A stretch of DNA of 64,000 nt from Symsagittifera roscoffensis (GCF_963678635.1 NC_087062.1:66573415-66637414), one strand, 5' to 3'; positions 1 to 11,639 are shown, numbered from the stretch's first letter. Numbers and translations: made by a program. The notes: generated by a model not told the origin, from the sequence alone.

Positions 1-2676
1 GACTGTCGTTTTATCCTCTTCTTTATCCGACTCGTCCGCAAATACTGCCGGGCTATTGTCGACTGATTCCGCTTGTTGAGTCAGTAGTTTTTCTGCTTCG
101 TTTTGTACCCCTCGGTTCAAAACCTGGTTTGTGATTTCTTCCCATTCTTTTGATGTCATATTGTTATTCTGGAATGTGTCCAGAATTTCCTTCTCGGTAG
201 TTTGCCGTGTGATCCTTTTACTCACTGGGGCTTCTTTCGGTGCAGACGACTCTATGTAAACGGCTTCATTGCTCGTATCCCGCTTCTTTGATTCTTTTGC
301 TGTTTTGACAGCTTTCGTTGTACGTGGCTCTTGCGTCTTGGCCTTTGCAGCTCTTGCACTTTGGACTAGTGGTCCTGCTCTATTTGGCTTAAGCCTTTTT
401 CTTCCTAGATTTAGACCCCCGCCCGTCTTTGTTTCTTTCGACGTAACTACGTCTTCTATTTCCTGATCGATTGGCCCCTGGTCTTTCGCATCATGTTCTT
501 CAGCCGACTCACTGTCTACGTCCTCATGATGTGATACTGTCTTCTGTTGTTTGCTCCTAGATTCTTCCCCCGTTGGGCTCCTCTTTTTCTCCGAACTCTG
601 TGCTTTGGGCTGTGTTTGCAGTTTTGATCTCGCTATATCACTCTTTCGATATACTGCACCAGCAGCCGTTTTGACTGTTGATGGTGTCTCTGCCACTATT
701 TTGCCTTTCAGCGGTATTGTTAGGGCCTTTCCACTTGTCCTTTGCTCATGTTTGCGGAGGAAACTTCCTGGCCAGCTATCATTCGATGTAGTCTGTTTGT
801 CTTCGATAAATCCTCTTTCCCATGAGTATAGGAGTTCCTTTCTCAGTTCGGGATTTATTGTGCTCGTTTTGTCCACAATTTGCTGTAGCTCGCTATCTGA
901 GATATCCCGTCTGGTGACATTCCATCTCGCATTGGCCTCTAGTAGCTGCTTTAGTTCCTTTGCCCTAGCTCTTTCTTTTGCCGCCGCAGTGTTGCGTAGA
1001 AACAGTGGGCTGACGTCCCGGCTATTCTGACCTTTTCGTATGATTTTTACATTGTCCCTGGATTGATCGATGCGTCTTTTCAACTGCGATGCTGTTAACG
1101 CCGATCTCTCCAAATGTTCTTTATCTAAACGATCAGATTCCTTCAGGAATTCATCCCTTACAACTTTAAACTCAGTTTTTAGTAATCGACCAAAATGTGC
1201 TTCAAACGGAGACAACTTTATTGTTTTCTGTTTATTCCATCTTAGGTCCCTAATTATTGTGCTCAAGCACAGTTTAATAGATTGTATTTTTTCTTCGAGT
1301 AGCATTACTCCCAATCTTCGTTTAATACTTTGTATCGTTCGTTCGACTAGTCCACATCCTCGATGATCACCGACTGGACAGAATTTTTGAGTAATATTAT
1401 TTTCGGTGCAAAATTTTTTCCTTGATTTTCCTTTAAACCCGGAAAACCGATCCGTTTGGATCGATTTTGGTATTCCATGTGTGTCAATGTAGGTACGTAG
1501 AAACTGTATTGTTGATTTTCCCCCTGTAAATTTCGTTACTTTAACTGACGGAAATTTTGAGTATCTATCAATAGCAACTAACAAATATATCTTCTTCCCC
1601 TTATGGTCTTCGAGTAGACCCGCATAGTCTAATTGCAATTCTTGACCAGGCTGTGTCAACAGTGGAAGTGGTTTGGCCGAACTTTTTGGAATTATATAAT
1701 TAGCATTCTTACCATAACGAGTGCAACTCCTACACTCTGCGGCCATATTGACTATGTCTTTGTGCATGATTGGCCTCCATAAGTAGTTGGAAACCTCCAA
1801 CATCGCTTCTTGATGAAGTTCTTGATGAAGTCGTCGAAGCACCGCTTGTCTCAGCTTCTCTGGTACGGCTAAACGATTGTCCACCAGTAGGCAGTCATCT
1901 ACTACCGACATATGGTGCCACAGAGGATTGGTGTATGGACCCATTAGCTCAAATCCGTGTCTGTCGTTCCGTTCCACCACTCGCCTGAGCCGATCCATCC
2001 AAGTATCTTCTGATACTAGTTCCGCCAGTAGACTTTTGTCGAATAACTTCTCGAGTGATAGTGGGCCATTTGTTTCATTTAACTGCTCCGACAGTTGGTA
2101 ATTGCTTTTTCGCGATTTATGTCCACCTCTCGTTGTCTGTTGCGGTGTGACCATACAAGTCTCAGTTCCTGAACTGTAGTCCGGTTCATCGATGCTGTCC
2201 ATCGTTAAATCCACTTCAATGATTTGTCCAATCTCAGGTTCATCTCCTGATTGGGTTTGTCCCGGTGGTTTCGGGCTCTGCATCACCGAATCGGCTTCTA
2301 TTTCCATCATTGATCGGGGTTCTTTACTTTTTTCTGATCCTATTAGTTCCCAAAATGAAACTAATATTGGTTGGGCTGTTGTAGTAGTTGATGTTGACTG
2401 ACCGCTATTTCCCATGTCTGTTCTGATTTGTCTGTTCATCATGTTCCAATTCGCCTGTGGTATTTGTTCAAAGTCCGAACTGTCTGACTCTGATCTGTTT
2501 GGGGTCCTTTGTATCATTCTGGTTCTTTGGAACGTCGTTTCTGTTATTTCCTCCCTCAATGTGTCTGTGTCCTCCCTCAATCCTGAATTCTGACCATCTT
2601 TTTTTCTTTTCCTCTTTTTGCTGTTTCGCCTGAATGCATATTTTCTGATTCCCGACTTGATAACTTTCCGATTTTT
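1..2676 (-). CDS. Integrase with long N- and C-terminal extensions (element 1), runs off the window
   Basis: A single minus-strand frame (codons ending at multiples of 3) is open from about 2676 to position 1, at least 890 codons. There is no clear start codon; the first in-frame ATG is at 2517. The first roughly 270 codons are low-complexity, rich in S, E, Q and R. The zinc-binding HHCC region follows (RRLHQELHQEAML ... CRSC, about 1850-1725). The catalytic core has LDYAG (D at 1627-1629), TDRFSG (D at 1450-1452) and GLVERTIQ (E at 1342-1344); the last two are separated by exactly 35 residues, so the DD35E triad is complete. A tail of more than 440 residues, rich in K, E, R and S, continues to the edge with no chromodomain that I recognise. 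It is the only undamaged part of the element. Confidence 0.85.
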
Positions 2677-2933
2677 CTAACTGATTCGATCGACTGTACT
2701 TGCAGACGATTTTGAGATAAACTGATTTTTGAGTTTTCAAACTTTTCTCGTTGAACCGAACGTGAATCTTCATTTCTTTCGTTCCGGTCGTGCTTTGTCC
2801 GTTTTGAACCGTTTTGGTTGCCATAGCAACGGGTAGATGACGTGTTCTGATTTGATACATTTTGATCAATTCTAGAATATTCTAGAACGTTTTCGTTCCA
2901 GTCGAGCCTATCGTGATCACTCAGTCGACTGTT

Positions 2934-4475
2934 TTAACAGTCGAGAGCTTTATGAAAACTTTCAATCGATGTGAATACAAATTTTTCATCCAATACTGAC
3001 TCCGGCCATGGTTCACCCTTCGGGTTTCTAGATAGGTAATCTACTATACCCATATCTTTCCCTGGTAAATGAAGAACCTTAAAGTGATAGGGTAGTAACC
3101 TGTCTACCCATCTAGTCAGCCTAGATTGGTAGGTTTTATTTGACTTATTTTCATCCAAGGCAGAAACCAGTGCTTTATGATCTGTGGCTATCACGAATTC
3201 TTTTCCTAACAAATAGGTCAACCGAATTGTGAAAATTGGTCAACAGACCATACTACTGCTAGCAGTTCTAGTTCATTTGTGGAGTATTTTTTTTCTTGTG
3301 TGTTTAAATATCTCGAAGCGAATGCAATCGGTATCCATTCCCCCTCCACGTTTTGTTGTTCCAACGTTGCCCCCAGCCCGCTATGGCTGGCGTCACATTT
3401 TACCCTAGTAGCCAACTTAGGGTCGTAATAATGAATTTTTGTTATATTCGCAACCGCTGCTTTTATCGATTCGAATATCTCCGATTGTTCTTCTTTCCAT
3501 TCGAATTTTTTTACTTGAATTTTCACACTTTTTAGTTTTTTAGTTAAGGTAGCTGCGTTTGGAATGAATTTGGCCAAATGATTTATACTACCCAGAAATG
3601 ATTGAAGTTGTTTCAATGAGGTTGGCGGACTAAGCTTCAAAATCGCTTCCGTTTTTGTTATCTTTGGAGAAATACCCTCCAACGATAACTTATGTCCCAA
3701 CCAATTTACCTCCTGTTAAAAAGAATTCACATTTCGACAGTTTTAGTGCTAAGTTTTCTTTGTCTAACTTTTCCAGCACGTTCATGATCAATATTTCCTG
3801 TTCTTGTTCATTGCCTTTAGACACAATTAGTATGTCGTCAAGAAAACAGAATGTATTTTCCGCATGGTTCAATGTTCTGTCCATAGTTTTTTGAAACTCC
3901 GCTGGCATATCTGCCAGACCGTAAAATCCGGTCAAAAATCTGTATGTTCCAGTAGCTTGCCCACCTATGATGTTAAAATTGCATTGTTTAGCTGTCTCTG
4001 CAGTCAGCTTAAGTTGACTTTAGGCATACTTCAGATCTAATACTGAGAAATACAGTGTACCGCTGTCATTTGCTGTGTTTATTTGGCTGACCCCATCCAA
4101 TAATTCATCCACATTCGGCATTTGATATTTATTTTTGATCAACTGTCTATTTATGGGTTTTGCATCTAAGGCCAATTTTATGGAATCATCTTTTTTTACT
4201 GTTATTACAATAGGTGCTATAAAACAATCACTAGTACATTTGTCTAGACGTTTTATATGCCCCTCTTTTAACAGTTTTTTCATTTCATCATACATATTCT
4301 CTTGTATGTGTATTGGGATGCGTCTCCCTTTTTCTTGTAATGGACAAAGTGGGTATTTGAACTTTGTGCTGACAACGTGGATTTTTCGAACACCCTTGAC
4401 GATCAAAAAAGTTTTTAAATTTACTATAAAATTTGTTTTTCCACATTTCTGACTGTTCGCACAGTAACACGTCAA
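2934..4475 (-). pseudogene. pol: Reverse transcriptase and RNase H (element 1), broken
   Basis: Three frames together cover RT and RNase H. The fingers/palm part (4475-4020) has KKDDSIKLALDAK and the NKYQMPNVDELLD motif and ends at an in-frame TAA where the family normally has a second aromatic residue after KYA. Continuing in the same frame (3935-3690) is GFYGLADMPAEFQKTMD and the catalytic FLDD box at 3834-3845, intact. A shift near 3700 leads to the thumb/connection (QSFLGSINHLAKFIP) and the RNase H start (VKCDASHSGLGATLEQ); another near 3220 leads to TDHKALVSAL and YLSRNP. FLDD in place of YxDD is common in some Ty3/gypsy lineages. Active-site aspartates are present but the reading frame is not. 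Confidence 0.9.
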
Positions 4476-5289
4476 ACCTCGTTTTTTCTTTTGGTGCCAA
4501 CTTCTGTGTTGTGTGTATCCCGACTTTGCTCTGTAAGTCCAGCCCCAAAATACATCGCGTGCGTCGTTCTGTGATTAAGAACGATGCTCCCACCACCTCC
4601 CACCCTGCTGAACGGATGGTCGTGGTGATTGCACCCAGTATATTAATCGGCTGTTTGTTAAAGTCTACAAATTTTGTAGTCAAGTTTAGATTCTCCCGTG
4701 GAATGAACCTCGTATTTTTCGAAGACTCTAGAATTTGCTTTGCAGTCGCCCAGTTCAAAAATGATACTGGACTACCCGTATCAATAGTCATGTTTATGAT
4801 TTGTTGATCTATTCTCACCAAAGATTTTAATGACCTTATTTGTTTCGATCGGGTATTTCTGCGAATATCAACCTTCTGTATGTCCTTGCTACTCTTCTTG
4901 ATATCTTGGTTTCTATTTGATTGCTGTTTTATATACCCATCTATTTCTTCCATCGAAGACAATTCTGATTCAATAGCCATAATTTTTAACTCCTCACACG
5001 ATTCAAATGACTGAATTAAATTGCACTCTTCATCTGAGCTGGATGATTTTTCCGCAATCTCATTTACTTGCTGTGACTTACACATTTTTGCAAAGTGATT
5101 TGGTTTAGAACAATTTTTACATGTTTTGCCCATGGCCGGACATTTCTTCAGATGTCCTTCCCCAAAATAGTCGACCACATCGAGTACACGTTTTCGGGTC
5201 TGTAAAGTTTCTCCCCTCCTTTCTGTCTGATGATTTCTTTTTGTACATGTTGTTCGGTTGTCTCCTTCCATTAGCATTTTTATTGCCAA
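4288..5289 (-). pseudogene. Nucleocapsid zinc knuckle plus aspartic protease (element 1)
   Basis: The frame begins inside the nucleocapsid: it carries the second half of one knuckle (GHLKKC) and a complete CX2CX4HX4C knuckle (CKNCSKPNHFAKMC). After an acidic, serine-rich linker comes a retropepsin: TIDTGSPVSFL with the catalytic D-T-G, then a flap-like region and the ILGLDLQ motif that corresponds to the conserved ILG of retroviral proteases. The frame differs from the preceding gag frame by +1, and the change falls inside a zinc knuckle, so it is more likely a mutation than a programmed shift. The end of the frame (from about 4450) is out of register with the RT. Confidence 0.85.
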
Positions 5290-6137
5290 TACTCATGATT
5301 GGTTCTTGTTTTATCTTCATTGTTCCATTTGCCTGAGCTGTACTTGCAGTCGTTGCATTAGTTTTCTGAAATGCCTGAGTTGTCTGTTTACTTTGTTCAA
5401 ATTTCAACGCCCTTTTCAATACTTCCTCTGGTGAGAATGTTTCAAATGTTAATGTGTCTTGTAGTAACACATTTTTCATTTTCGATATGAATAGGTCACG
5501 CACTAGTTCGTCCTCCAGTGTCCCTAATTCTGCTCTGGCTGCTTGAGCAGTTAATGCGGCATGAAATGCCTCGAGTGATTCCCCTGTTTTCTGTGAACGA
5601 TTAAACAGTTTGTAGCGTTCATACGTAACACTCTGTGATTTGTCAAATGAAGTCTTAGCCAAGGCAACCATCTGTCGGAATTCTAACTTTGAAATTTCTA
5701 CATGCGGGTTCTTTTGTACAAAATTCTTCTTTCCTTCTGTTCCCAACGCCAGGAATAATCTAGAGGCTACCCTTTTCTGTACCTCGTTGTAATATACGTT
5801 GTGTCCAACCTTTGGTCCTCTAGTTTTTCTTTCTTCATTTTCCAGAAGGACCTTGTCCCGGGCTAGTTGGTCTCGAGCCTCCCTTTCTGTAATCGCCTGA
5901 GCGTTTTCATGTTCTCGTGGGGTCTCTGGTCTTGGTAGCGGTTCCAATAGAACTTCTTTCGGTTCTTCTAACAATAGTTCCGGATTCACGCTCTCCTTTA
6001 CTGTAACTGCCAAAAAAAAATTGGTCTAGCCATATCTTGAAATTCCAAGGAGGGTCGGAATTCGCGGTTGTCCAAAATACAGGGATCCCCATATCTGTTC
6101 TTTTGTCCTGGGACAGAAATCCTGCTGGCTGCGCCAT
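5117..6137 (-). pseudogene. gag: gag of Ty3/gypsy element 1, frameshifted
   Basis: The frame starts with ATG at 6137 (MAQPAG...), shared with the other two Ty3/gypsy elements, and contains the motif WNFKIWLDQFF that aligns with WEIWIGQFF and WEEWIIKF in the other copies. It breaks in a run of nine A/T near 6010; the rest of gag continues in another frame from about 6013 to 5117. The second part is rich in charged residues (capsid region, RLFLALGTEGKKNF) and reaches the first half of a CCHC zinc knuckle (CTRCG) before a second frame change near 5190. Gag would form the particle and bind RNA. No intact protein can be made from this copy as it stands. Confidence 0.85.
6117..6136 (-). promoter_or_regulatory. 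Primer binding site overlapping the gag start (element 1)
   Basis: On the minus strand the site reads TGGCGCAGCCAGCAG followed by GATTT, directly after the LTR. It would pair with a tRNA 3' end whose T-arm ends CCTGC and whose discriminator is G. This looks like a serine tRNA (GCAGGATT is typical complement of that T-arm), but the host tRNA is not in the window. The same bases encode gag residues 2-6 (AQPAG), with the A of the ATG being the last LTR base. Confidence 0.75.
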
Positions 6138-6400
6138 GTGAAATTGCTATGCTATGAGTAGGTAAGAACAAAAGAGAATAATTGAAACAATTTAATTTAG
6201 ACCTTTGATTTACTTGGTTTTGTTAGAGATCACGTTCATGTGTCTTCTAAGATCGCAACAGTCCAAATGACTGTTACGTTCGGCCTGCATGGATGGCCTT
6301 GAATAATACTAACAATACATAACAGAATATTAATAACACTTTATCCAAGGTTACTGTGGCAACAGTACTACACGGTACCACACTACCTAAACAGTTTTCA
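6137..6400 (-). repeat. 5' LTR of Ty3/gypsy element 1 (outer edge uncertain)
   Basis: The inner edge is fixed by the primer binding site, which begins at 6136 on the minus strand; the LTR therefore ends in ...CA on that strand. The outer edge is not defined because the partner LTR is not in the window; about 6400 is a guess from where sequence character changes. Confidence 0.6.
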
Positions 6401-7506
6401 TTTATGTTTTTATTGGTATAGATGCCTAATTTTGCGTGTTTTGGAAGAAAAAAGCAAAAAAAAACGGTTTAAAAAAAACAGTTTAGAAAAAAAAACAGTC
6501 GAAATTTAGAAATTCGGATTTCTGTAACTTTTGATGGCAACATTTTGTTCGCTTTTGGCCTAACAAGCGTTTATCCATTTTTTGGCTGAAATGCTGCTTA
6601 ATAAATGTTTCCAATTACTTTTTTAGGCTGGGGGTTGTGTTGCTGGACGTGTTCCTTCTATTTTGAAAATTATTTAGAGAAAAAGTTATAAATAATGTAG
6701 ATATGTTTGTTTTGATATTTAAATTTTTTTTTTCGTTTCAGATAGTGTCGTAAGTGGTACGAATCCCCGCTTCGCCTCTGTGGTAATTATTTTTTGGAAT
6801 AGGAATCACGAACATTAAGTTTTCAAATAATTAGAACTTTTCAACCTCTCCGAATTATATTTGGGCACAGTATCGGAGGCTTCATTTAGTACCATTCTGA
6901 ATGTGTTTGAATGCTTTGATTTATCCGTAAAGCTTTAAATAACTGCGCTGTAGAAAAAATCCTAAGTATTGTATCGTTTCCAGTGATATCAAACTCTGAG
7001 TTGGTTTGCTCTTGATACCTCATCAGAAGGGCTGGAACTATCTTGATGTGAAAATTGAACAAACTGTGGAAAAATTGTACAACATTGAAATAATTTTTGT
7101 ATATAATTCGACATTCAAGAAAAAAGTTATAATCAATTTTGATAATTGGTGTCGGTTTTGATGTTGATTTTTCACTTACTACTGGCTAGTTTGCTGCCAT
7201 CATATATAATACAAATCATGTGCTTACAGACGAATCCATCTGCGATGGAAATTTTTCTTTTCGAAATCGACAATTGACAACAACGTAACACAATGATTTC
7301 CACGACGTGCTATCTGAACTCCTCGACGTGCTATCTGGTTTTAGGACGTAGCCTTGAATGTTGATCTATAAAATTGGTTAAGAAAATTGGTAAGACAGTC
7401 ATAAAGAACCTTTTTGAGTTTTTCTATATTGAAAAAATTTAAAGTGAGCAGGCTTACATTAGCTAATTTATGCTTAATACAAGCCTTGAAAATTTAGTTT
7501 TTCTCA
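6401..7506. other. Unassigned AT-rich spacer
   Basis: No reading frame or known repeat is convincing. It holds A-rich runs near 6450-6500 and a short direct repeat (CGACGTGCTATCTG twice, near 7300-7345). It separates the LTR of element 1 from the truncated Ty3/gypsy copy that begins at 7507. Confidence 0.5.
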
Positions 7507-8170
7507 AAGCCGATTAACCCGATCGTGGACCTAATCCTGTCGTCATCGAGTTCGGGAGGGGTAACTATACCCCCAATCGCCATGTTATCACCCGCCACAC
7601 CACTGATGGGACAACCAGCCCGTGTTGGGACTAAAATTCATCAACCTACGACAAAAATTCAACCCACGACTGGAACTCGACCTATTATAGAAGAAGTAAA
7701 AGATCCAGTACAACACAGCCCAAAAAGATCGGGAGGAACAACCGTCCCGCAAAAGCAAAACCTGGCGCCGAAATCACCCGCAGAAGCACATTCGAGCTCA
7801 AAGCCGAAACGGATTTTTCCAAATGCTCAAGAATCGATCCCGATTTTGTCGGAGGGTGACGACCAAAGCCCTCAAATAAACCAACAGCCTCAACCTCAAC
7901 ACAGTAAAATGAGAACTTCCAAACAGAAAACAGACGATGTAGATGAAGATTCAAATTCAAATTCCTCGAGATTATCAGGAAGACCGAAGAAACAAACACG
8001 GTTTTATGGAAGCCCGGTCAGACACGCGGTGAAGGAAAACTTTTAGGACCAAGCAATCGACCCATCGCCCAAAACTCCACCTAACGTAGAAAACATATCT
8101 GGGGGGACTTTCATCTTCTCCACCAACACCGAATAGGATTATGAGACTTTTTAAAAGATTCGTAAAAAAG
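7507..8170 (+). pseudogene. Pol C-terminal tail of the truncated upstream Ty3/gypsy copy
   Basis: The frame 7525-8046 matches the tail of the downstream copy (12820-13458): shared stretches include IVDLTLSSSSSG-like and TRFYGSPVRHAVKE. It is low-complexity, rich in P, S, K and Q, consistent with a basic integrase tail. Homology to the downstream copy starts abruptly at 7507, marking a truncation or recombination edge. Confidence 0.8.
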
Positions 8171-8270
8171 GAGTAGTCATGAAACGGTTGAGAAAACTAA
8201 AAACTGAAACTGTGATCAAACCAGTAGTGCTATTAGTTAGTCTGTCATGCTGAAGTATTACAAATTTTAG

Positions 8271-8281
8271 AAGCGGAGAAA
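8271..8281 (+). promoter_or_regulatory. Polypurine tract before the shared LTR
   Basis: The bases AGAAGCGGAGAAA end directly at the LTR start TGTGG. A purine tract here primes plus-strand DNA of the upstream copy. The equivalent tract at the 3' LTR is AGAAGGGGGAAA. Confidence 0.7.
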
Positions 8282-8537
8282 TGTGGTACGGAAGTCAAGG
8301 TCATATTGAGGCGTCCATTATATGCATGTTTGATATCACTAAAGTTTAAGGTCTGGACAAGTCTCCCGCCAACCACCATTTATGTAGTAACTAAAACGAC
8401 GACTCTTTTTGATAATGTTGACAGATAATATTTCTCAACTTTTATTCAATGCAACTAATCATTCGTAACTAATTCTAACTCAAACTTTTAAGATAGTTTT
8501 AGCCATTAGTCATTAGCAGATACTTTGGCATTTCCCA
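8282..8537 (+). repeat. LTR shared by the two tandem copies (element 3)
   Basis: 256 bp, beginning TGTGGTAC and ending TTTCCCA at the primer site. It aligns over its whole length with 13621-13879. It serves as 3' LTR for the fragment at 7507-8281 and 5' LTR for the body at 8538-13620. Confidence 0.9.
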
Positions 8538-9720
8538 TGGCGCAGCCAGCAGTTTTGACCCACGAGGAGCGGACTGAACTATTAGGGGTACCTTTATTTT
8601 GTCCCAAGCCATCCCCAAACCCACCGTTTTCATGGGAAATCTGGATTGGTCAATTCTTTTTAGCAATCAACCTTCGAGAACATTGTGATCCCTAAGAACT
8701 TTTAGCCGATCCCGCCGAGGTATTTGACGACCCCTCCTAGACCGGAAAGAATTCCAGAGTCGGAAAAAGAAACAGAAAGAAACAACAGGGTCGCAAGAGA
8801 CCAAGCGGAAATCAGAAAAGTGAACCAAAAAAATATCGAAAGGAGGAAGAAAGGTTCCAAATAAGGACAAAACAATATTTTATCACGAAGCTGATCAGCG
8901 AGTCAAATCACGCCTATTTTTGCACTAGGAAATGAAGGGAAGAAACAATTTCTTCAAAGCTTCCCTCACACTATCCATTTCCGATATTAACTTCAAGGAA
9001 TTTTTTGCCCAATGTGAAGGTTTAATTAAAAGGAGACAAATTTCAAAGTAGAATGTAAGCACCTCTACTACACCAATCAAGCTGACAGGGAAAGTCTTGA
9101 ATCATTCTTGAGTCAGGTCAACAAGCTTTATGCGGGTGGTCAGTCGCAATCGAGAAAAAGCTAGTTCGAGATATATTTATTGCAAAGATGAAGTTCAAAG
9201 ATATCCAGAGATAACTTTATATCCACCCGGTAAATTCCCCAGAGGAAACGCCTAGATCCGCATTGCAACAATAAACAGGCTACGCAACAGCTGTTACTCT
9301 ACAAAAACAAATGTGAAACAACTCCAATTCAAATTACACAATCCAGAACTCAAATAACCAATTCAGGGTCAAACAGGAACCTACACTATCAGTTCAGAAA
9401 AAGAACCTGCAAAACACTAAACCGTGCCAAAAATCAGTACTCCACATTCGGTAAAGCAAAGAAACCAACCAATAGTCAGAAAGCATGTTATTTCTGCGGC
9501 AAGGATTATTCTCCTGATCATAAATCATCATACCCAGCTAGGGGCGTAATCTTCAAATCATGCAACAAAAGGGGACACATCGCCAGATGTTGTAATTCCA
9601 ACAAAAATGCAAATAACGTAGATAATGAGTCAGATTCTACCGTAGAAGAAGATATCAACTTCATTACGTCGGGCGGCGAATCAGAGTTTGGTGTTCTGAA
9701 AATTTCAGAAATTAGTCACC
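8537..9720 (+). pseudogene. gag: gag of element 3, decayed
   Basis: ATG at 8537 begins MAQPAVLTHEERTELLGVPLF and continues through WEIWIGQFF, which aligns with the gag N terminus of element 1, then stops near 8695. Remaining gag sequence is scattered over several frames. The nucleocapsid can be read at about 9485-9600: CYFCGK...DHKSSYP followed by SCNKRGHIARCC, a degraded pair of CCHC knuckles. No open frame of useful length remains. Confidence 0.75.
8538..8552 (+). promoter_or_regulatory. Primer binding site overlapping the gag start (element 3)
   Basis: TGGCGCAGCCAGCAG follows the LTR with no gap. The first 15 bases equal those of the two other Ty3/gypsy elements in the window. The last LTR base plus TG makes the gag ATG (MAQPA). 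Confidence 0.8.
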
Positions 9721-9769
9721 AGCTCCCTATCTCAAAAGTTTCACCTATCGCGAAACACATTATTTCAGC

Positions 9770-10238
9770 TCCAAAATTAATCTCAATCAAAAAAATGTAT
9801 GTAATGAAATGACCTTCGGGAAAAATCAAAACTCTCCAAGTTACTTTAAGGGTAAATAACTCCTTCTTCAAAGCCACTGTATATACGGGCAGTCCAGTCT
9901 CGTCTGTAAATAAGAATACAGCGGACCTCCTATTAAGGACAGGTAAAAATGTAAAAATGTACCCTAAATCATCATTGCCTATTGACATATCTTATGTGGA
10001 TTATAACCACAAGCCGATCGAATTATTTGGAAACCTAGTAACAGACATATCATCATTAGGCTGGAAAGTCAAATCAGCCAAACTCCTTAGATCCGAAAAC
10101 AGGACAAAATGTCTACTAGGCCCAGAATTGCAAGGTGCGACAGGGGTCAAAACAACCCAATCACGCCCTCAGGAAAATTTAGAGGTCGAAGAAAATGACA
10201 TGGCGGAAACACCCACCCAACGGAACAGTTTTTACTGA
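9770..10238 (+). pseudogene. Aspartic protease of element 3 with lost catalytic Asp
   Basis: The retropepsin frame reads TLRVNNSFFKATVYTGSPVSSV; the codon at 9882-9884 is TAT, giving Y-T-G-S in place of the catalytic D-T-G-S seen in the related element at 1-6400. Downstream are YVDYNHKPIELFGNLVTD and a CLLGPELQG stretch equivalent to the conserved ILG region. The frame is open from about 9957 to 10238 but is catalytically dead. Confidence 0.8.
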
Positions 10239-11090
10239 AACAAATACAAAGACATCTTCACAAGACTTGGCAGATCAAAAAATCACCGGGTACACACAGT
10301 CTTTAAGCAACCTCTAACTCCAATTGAAGAAAAGTATCGGAGAGTCCCGATTCACATTCATGAGAAAGTTGGAGAAGAAATCAAACATCTCATCAGAGAA
10401 GGCCATAAACTCACTTTGAACAAGTGTACTAGCGATTTTTTTGTAGCACTTGTGGTTATTACGGCAAAGAAGGATGGTTCAGAGAAAATAGCAATGGAAG
10501 CAAAACCCATGAATGCTCAGATTTTTGAAAACCAATATAAAATGCCAAATGTTTTAGAACAACTGGACGCAGCGGCCCAAACAATCATTTTCAACTTACC
10601 GGGTGAAGTTCTTTTTTCTGTTCTTTAGATCTTTAATATGCTTTTAGTCAGCTCCAACTAAGTGATTTGATCACTAACTACTGTAATTGTCACGTTGTAT
10701 ATGGAGTTACCGCTTCAAGACTGGTTTTTTAGGGCTTTCAGACATGCCTAAAGGGTTTCAAAAGGCAATGGACAATACTCTCAGCAATATTCCCAGTGTC
10801 ATTTGCTTTTTAGACGATATCTTAATTGTTAAAAAAGGGTCAGTTTCCGACCAAAATCTAATAACGTATTTGAAAGACTATATGAAGCAGGTTTCGCCTT
10901 GAAGCTATCAAAAATTTGAGTTTACAGTGAAAAAATCTCTTGGCGGGGTTTCGACATCGATCACCTAGGCTATGGACCTAAACACTCTAAGGTCCAAGCC
11001 ATTCAAGAACTGAAACCTCCAAGAAATTTTAAGCAACTAAGATCCTATATGGGCGTACTTCACCATCTCCAACGTTATGGTAACCACAAG
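10239..11090 (+). pseudogene. pol: Reverse transcriptase of element 3, decayed
   Basis: Recognisable blocks are RVPIHIHEKVGEEIKHLI (about 10340-10395), AKKDGSEKIAMEAKPMN (10462-10515), QYKMPNVLEQLDAA (10530-10575), GFLGLSDMPKGFQKAMDN (10725-10780) and FLDD at 10807-10818. The thumb region reads GPKHSKVQAIQELKPP and SYMGVLHHLQRY near 10975-11080. At least two shifts separate these blocks. The RNase H domain expected next is missing; the following bases read as spacer, so an internal deletion near 11085 is likely. Confidence 0.8.
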
Positions 11091-11639
11091 CTGGACCAGT
11101 TGTCAACATAAACCAGGAAGATAAGGACTTATTCACCCACAAAACCATAGATTTAGAAATCAAGAAGGATTGGGTTATCAAACTCATTGAAAATACTGCC
11201 AATACAATACAAGAGGGCGACAAAATTTCGCTAGACCTGATCAACCAATCAGATTGCCCTAAATTAATTTATACACGAACGGTAAAAGGCAACCGACCAT
11301 GTACGTACTTTACCGACAAAATAGACGTAAATATGCAAATACTAGAGGATAATCACTCTATCAACCAATCAAATCACTCCAATGTAATTTATGCACAACC
11401 GCTACTGGGCGACATTACATGCGTTTTTCCCGCTATTTCTCTCGACCAATAAAAAGCTAGTTTTAACTCAGCAAAATTCTCGTCCAAAACTCACGTCATT
11501 TCTGGCAATTCTCTGCCATCGTCAACAGCAAATAAAAACCAGCCAATCAAATCGATCCGACCGAGTTCTAACCAATTCATCCTTTTTTGAGATATGTGGT
11601 CTAATGTACCAAAAGAAGTCCAAACGAACGACAGCTTCG

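Larger units (their letters stand above)
1..6400 (-). mobile_element. Ty3/gypsy LTR retrotransposon, element 1 (decayed, 3' end outside window)
   Basis: Read on the minus strand the order is LTR (6137 upward), primer site, gag with zinc knuckles, aspartic protease, reverse transcriptase, RNase H, a spacer, then integrase. The order PR-RT-RH-IN is diagnostic of Ty3/gypsy. The frame changes near 6010, 5190, between 4475 and 4288, near 3700, near 3220 and between 2934 and 2676, and a TAA at 4020-4022 interrupts the RT, so the copy cannot make a normal polyprotein. The integrase frame by contrast is open from 2676 to the window edge. The integrase tail resembles that of the element at 8282-13879, which suggests related lineages. 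The 3' LTR should lie left of position 1, so insertion age cannot be judged here. The upper limit of the LTR is approximate. Confidence 0.9.

Noticed and set aside
551-1366. Plus-strand reading frames over the element 1 integrase region
   Set aside because: They are antisense shadows of the minus-strand integrase frame, with Ser/Leu-rich translation and no family resemblance.
2468-2869. Minus-strand frame of 133 codons between RNase H and integrase
   Set aside because: It overlaps the low-complexity N-terminal part of the longer integrase frame in another register; no motif supports it.
5117-5289. Programmed +1 frameshift between gag and protease of element 1
   Set aside because: The frame change lies in the middle of a zinc knuckle, and the same element has many other random shifts; mutation is simpler.
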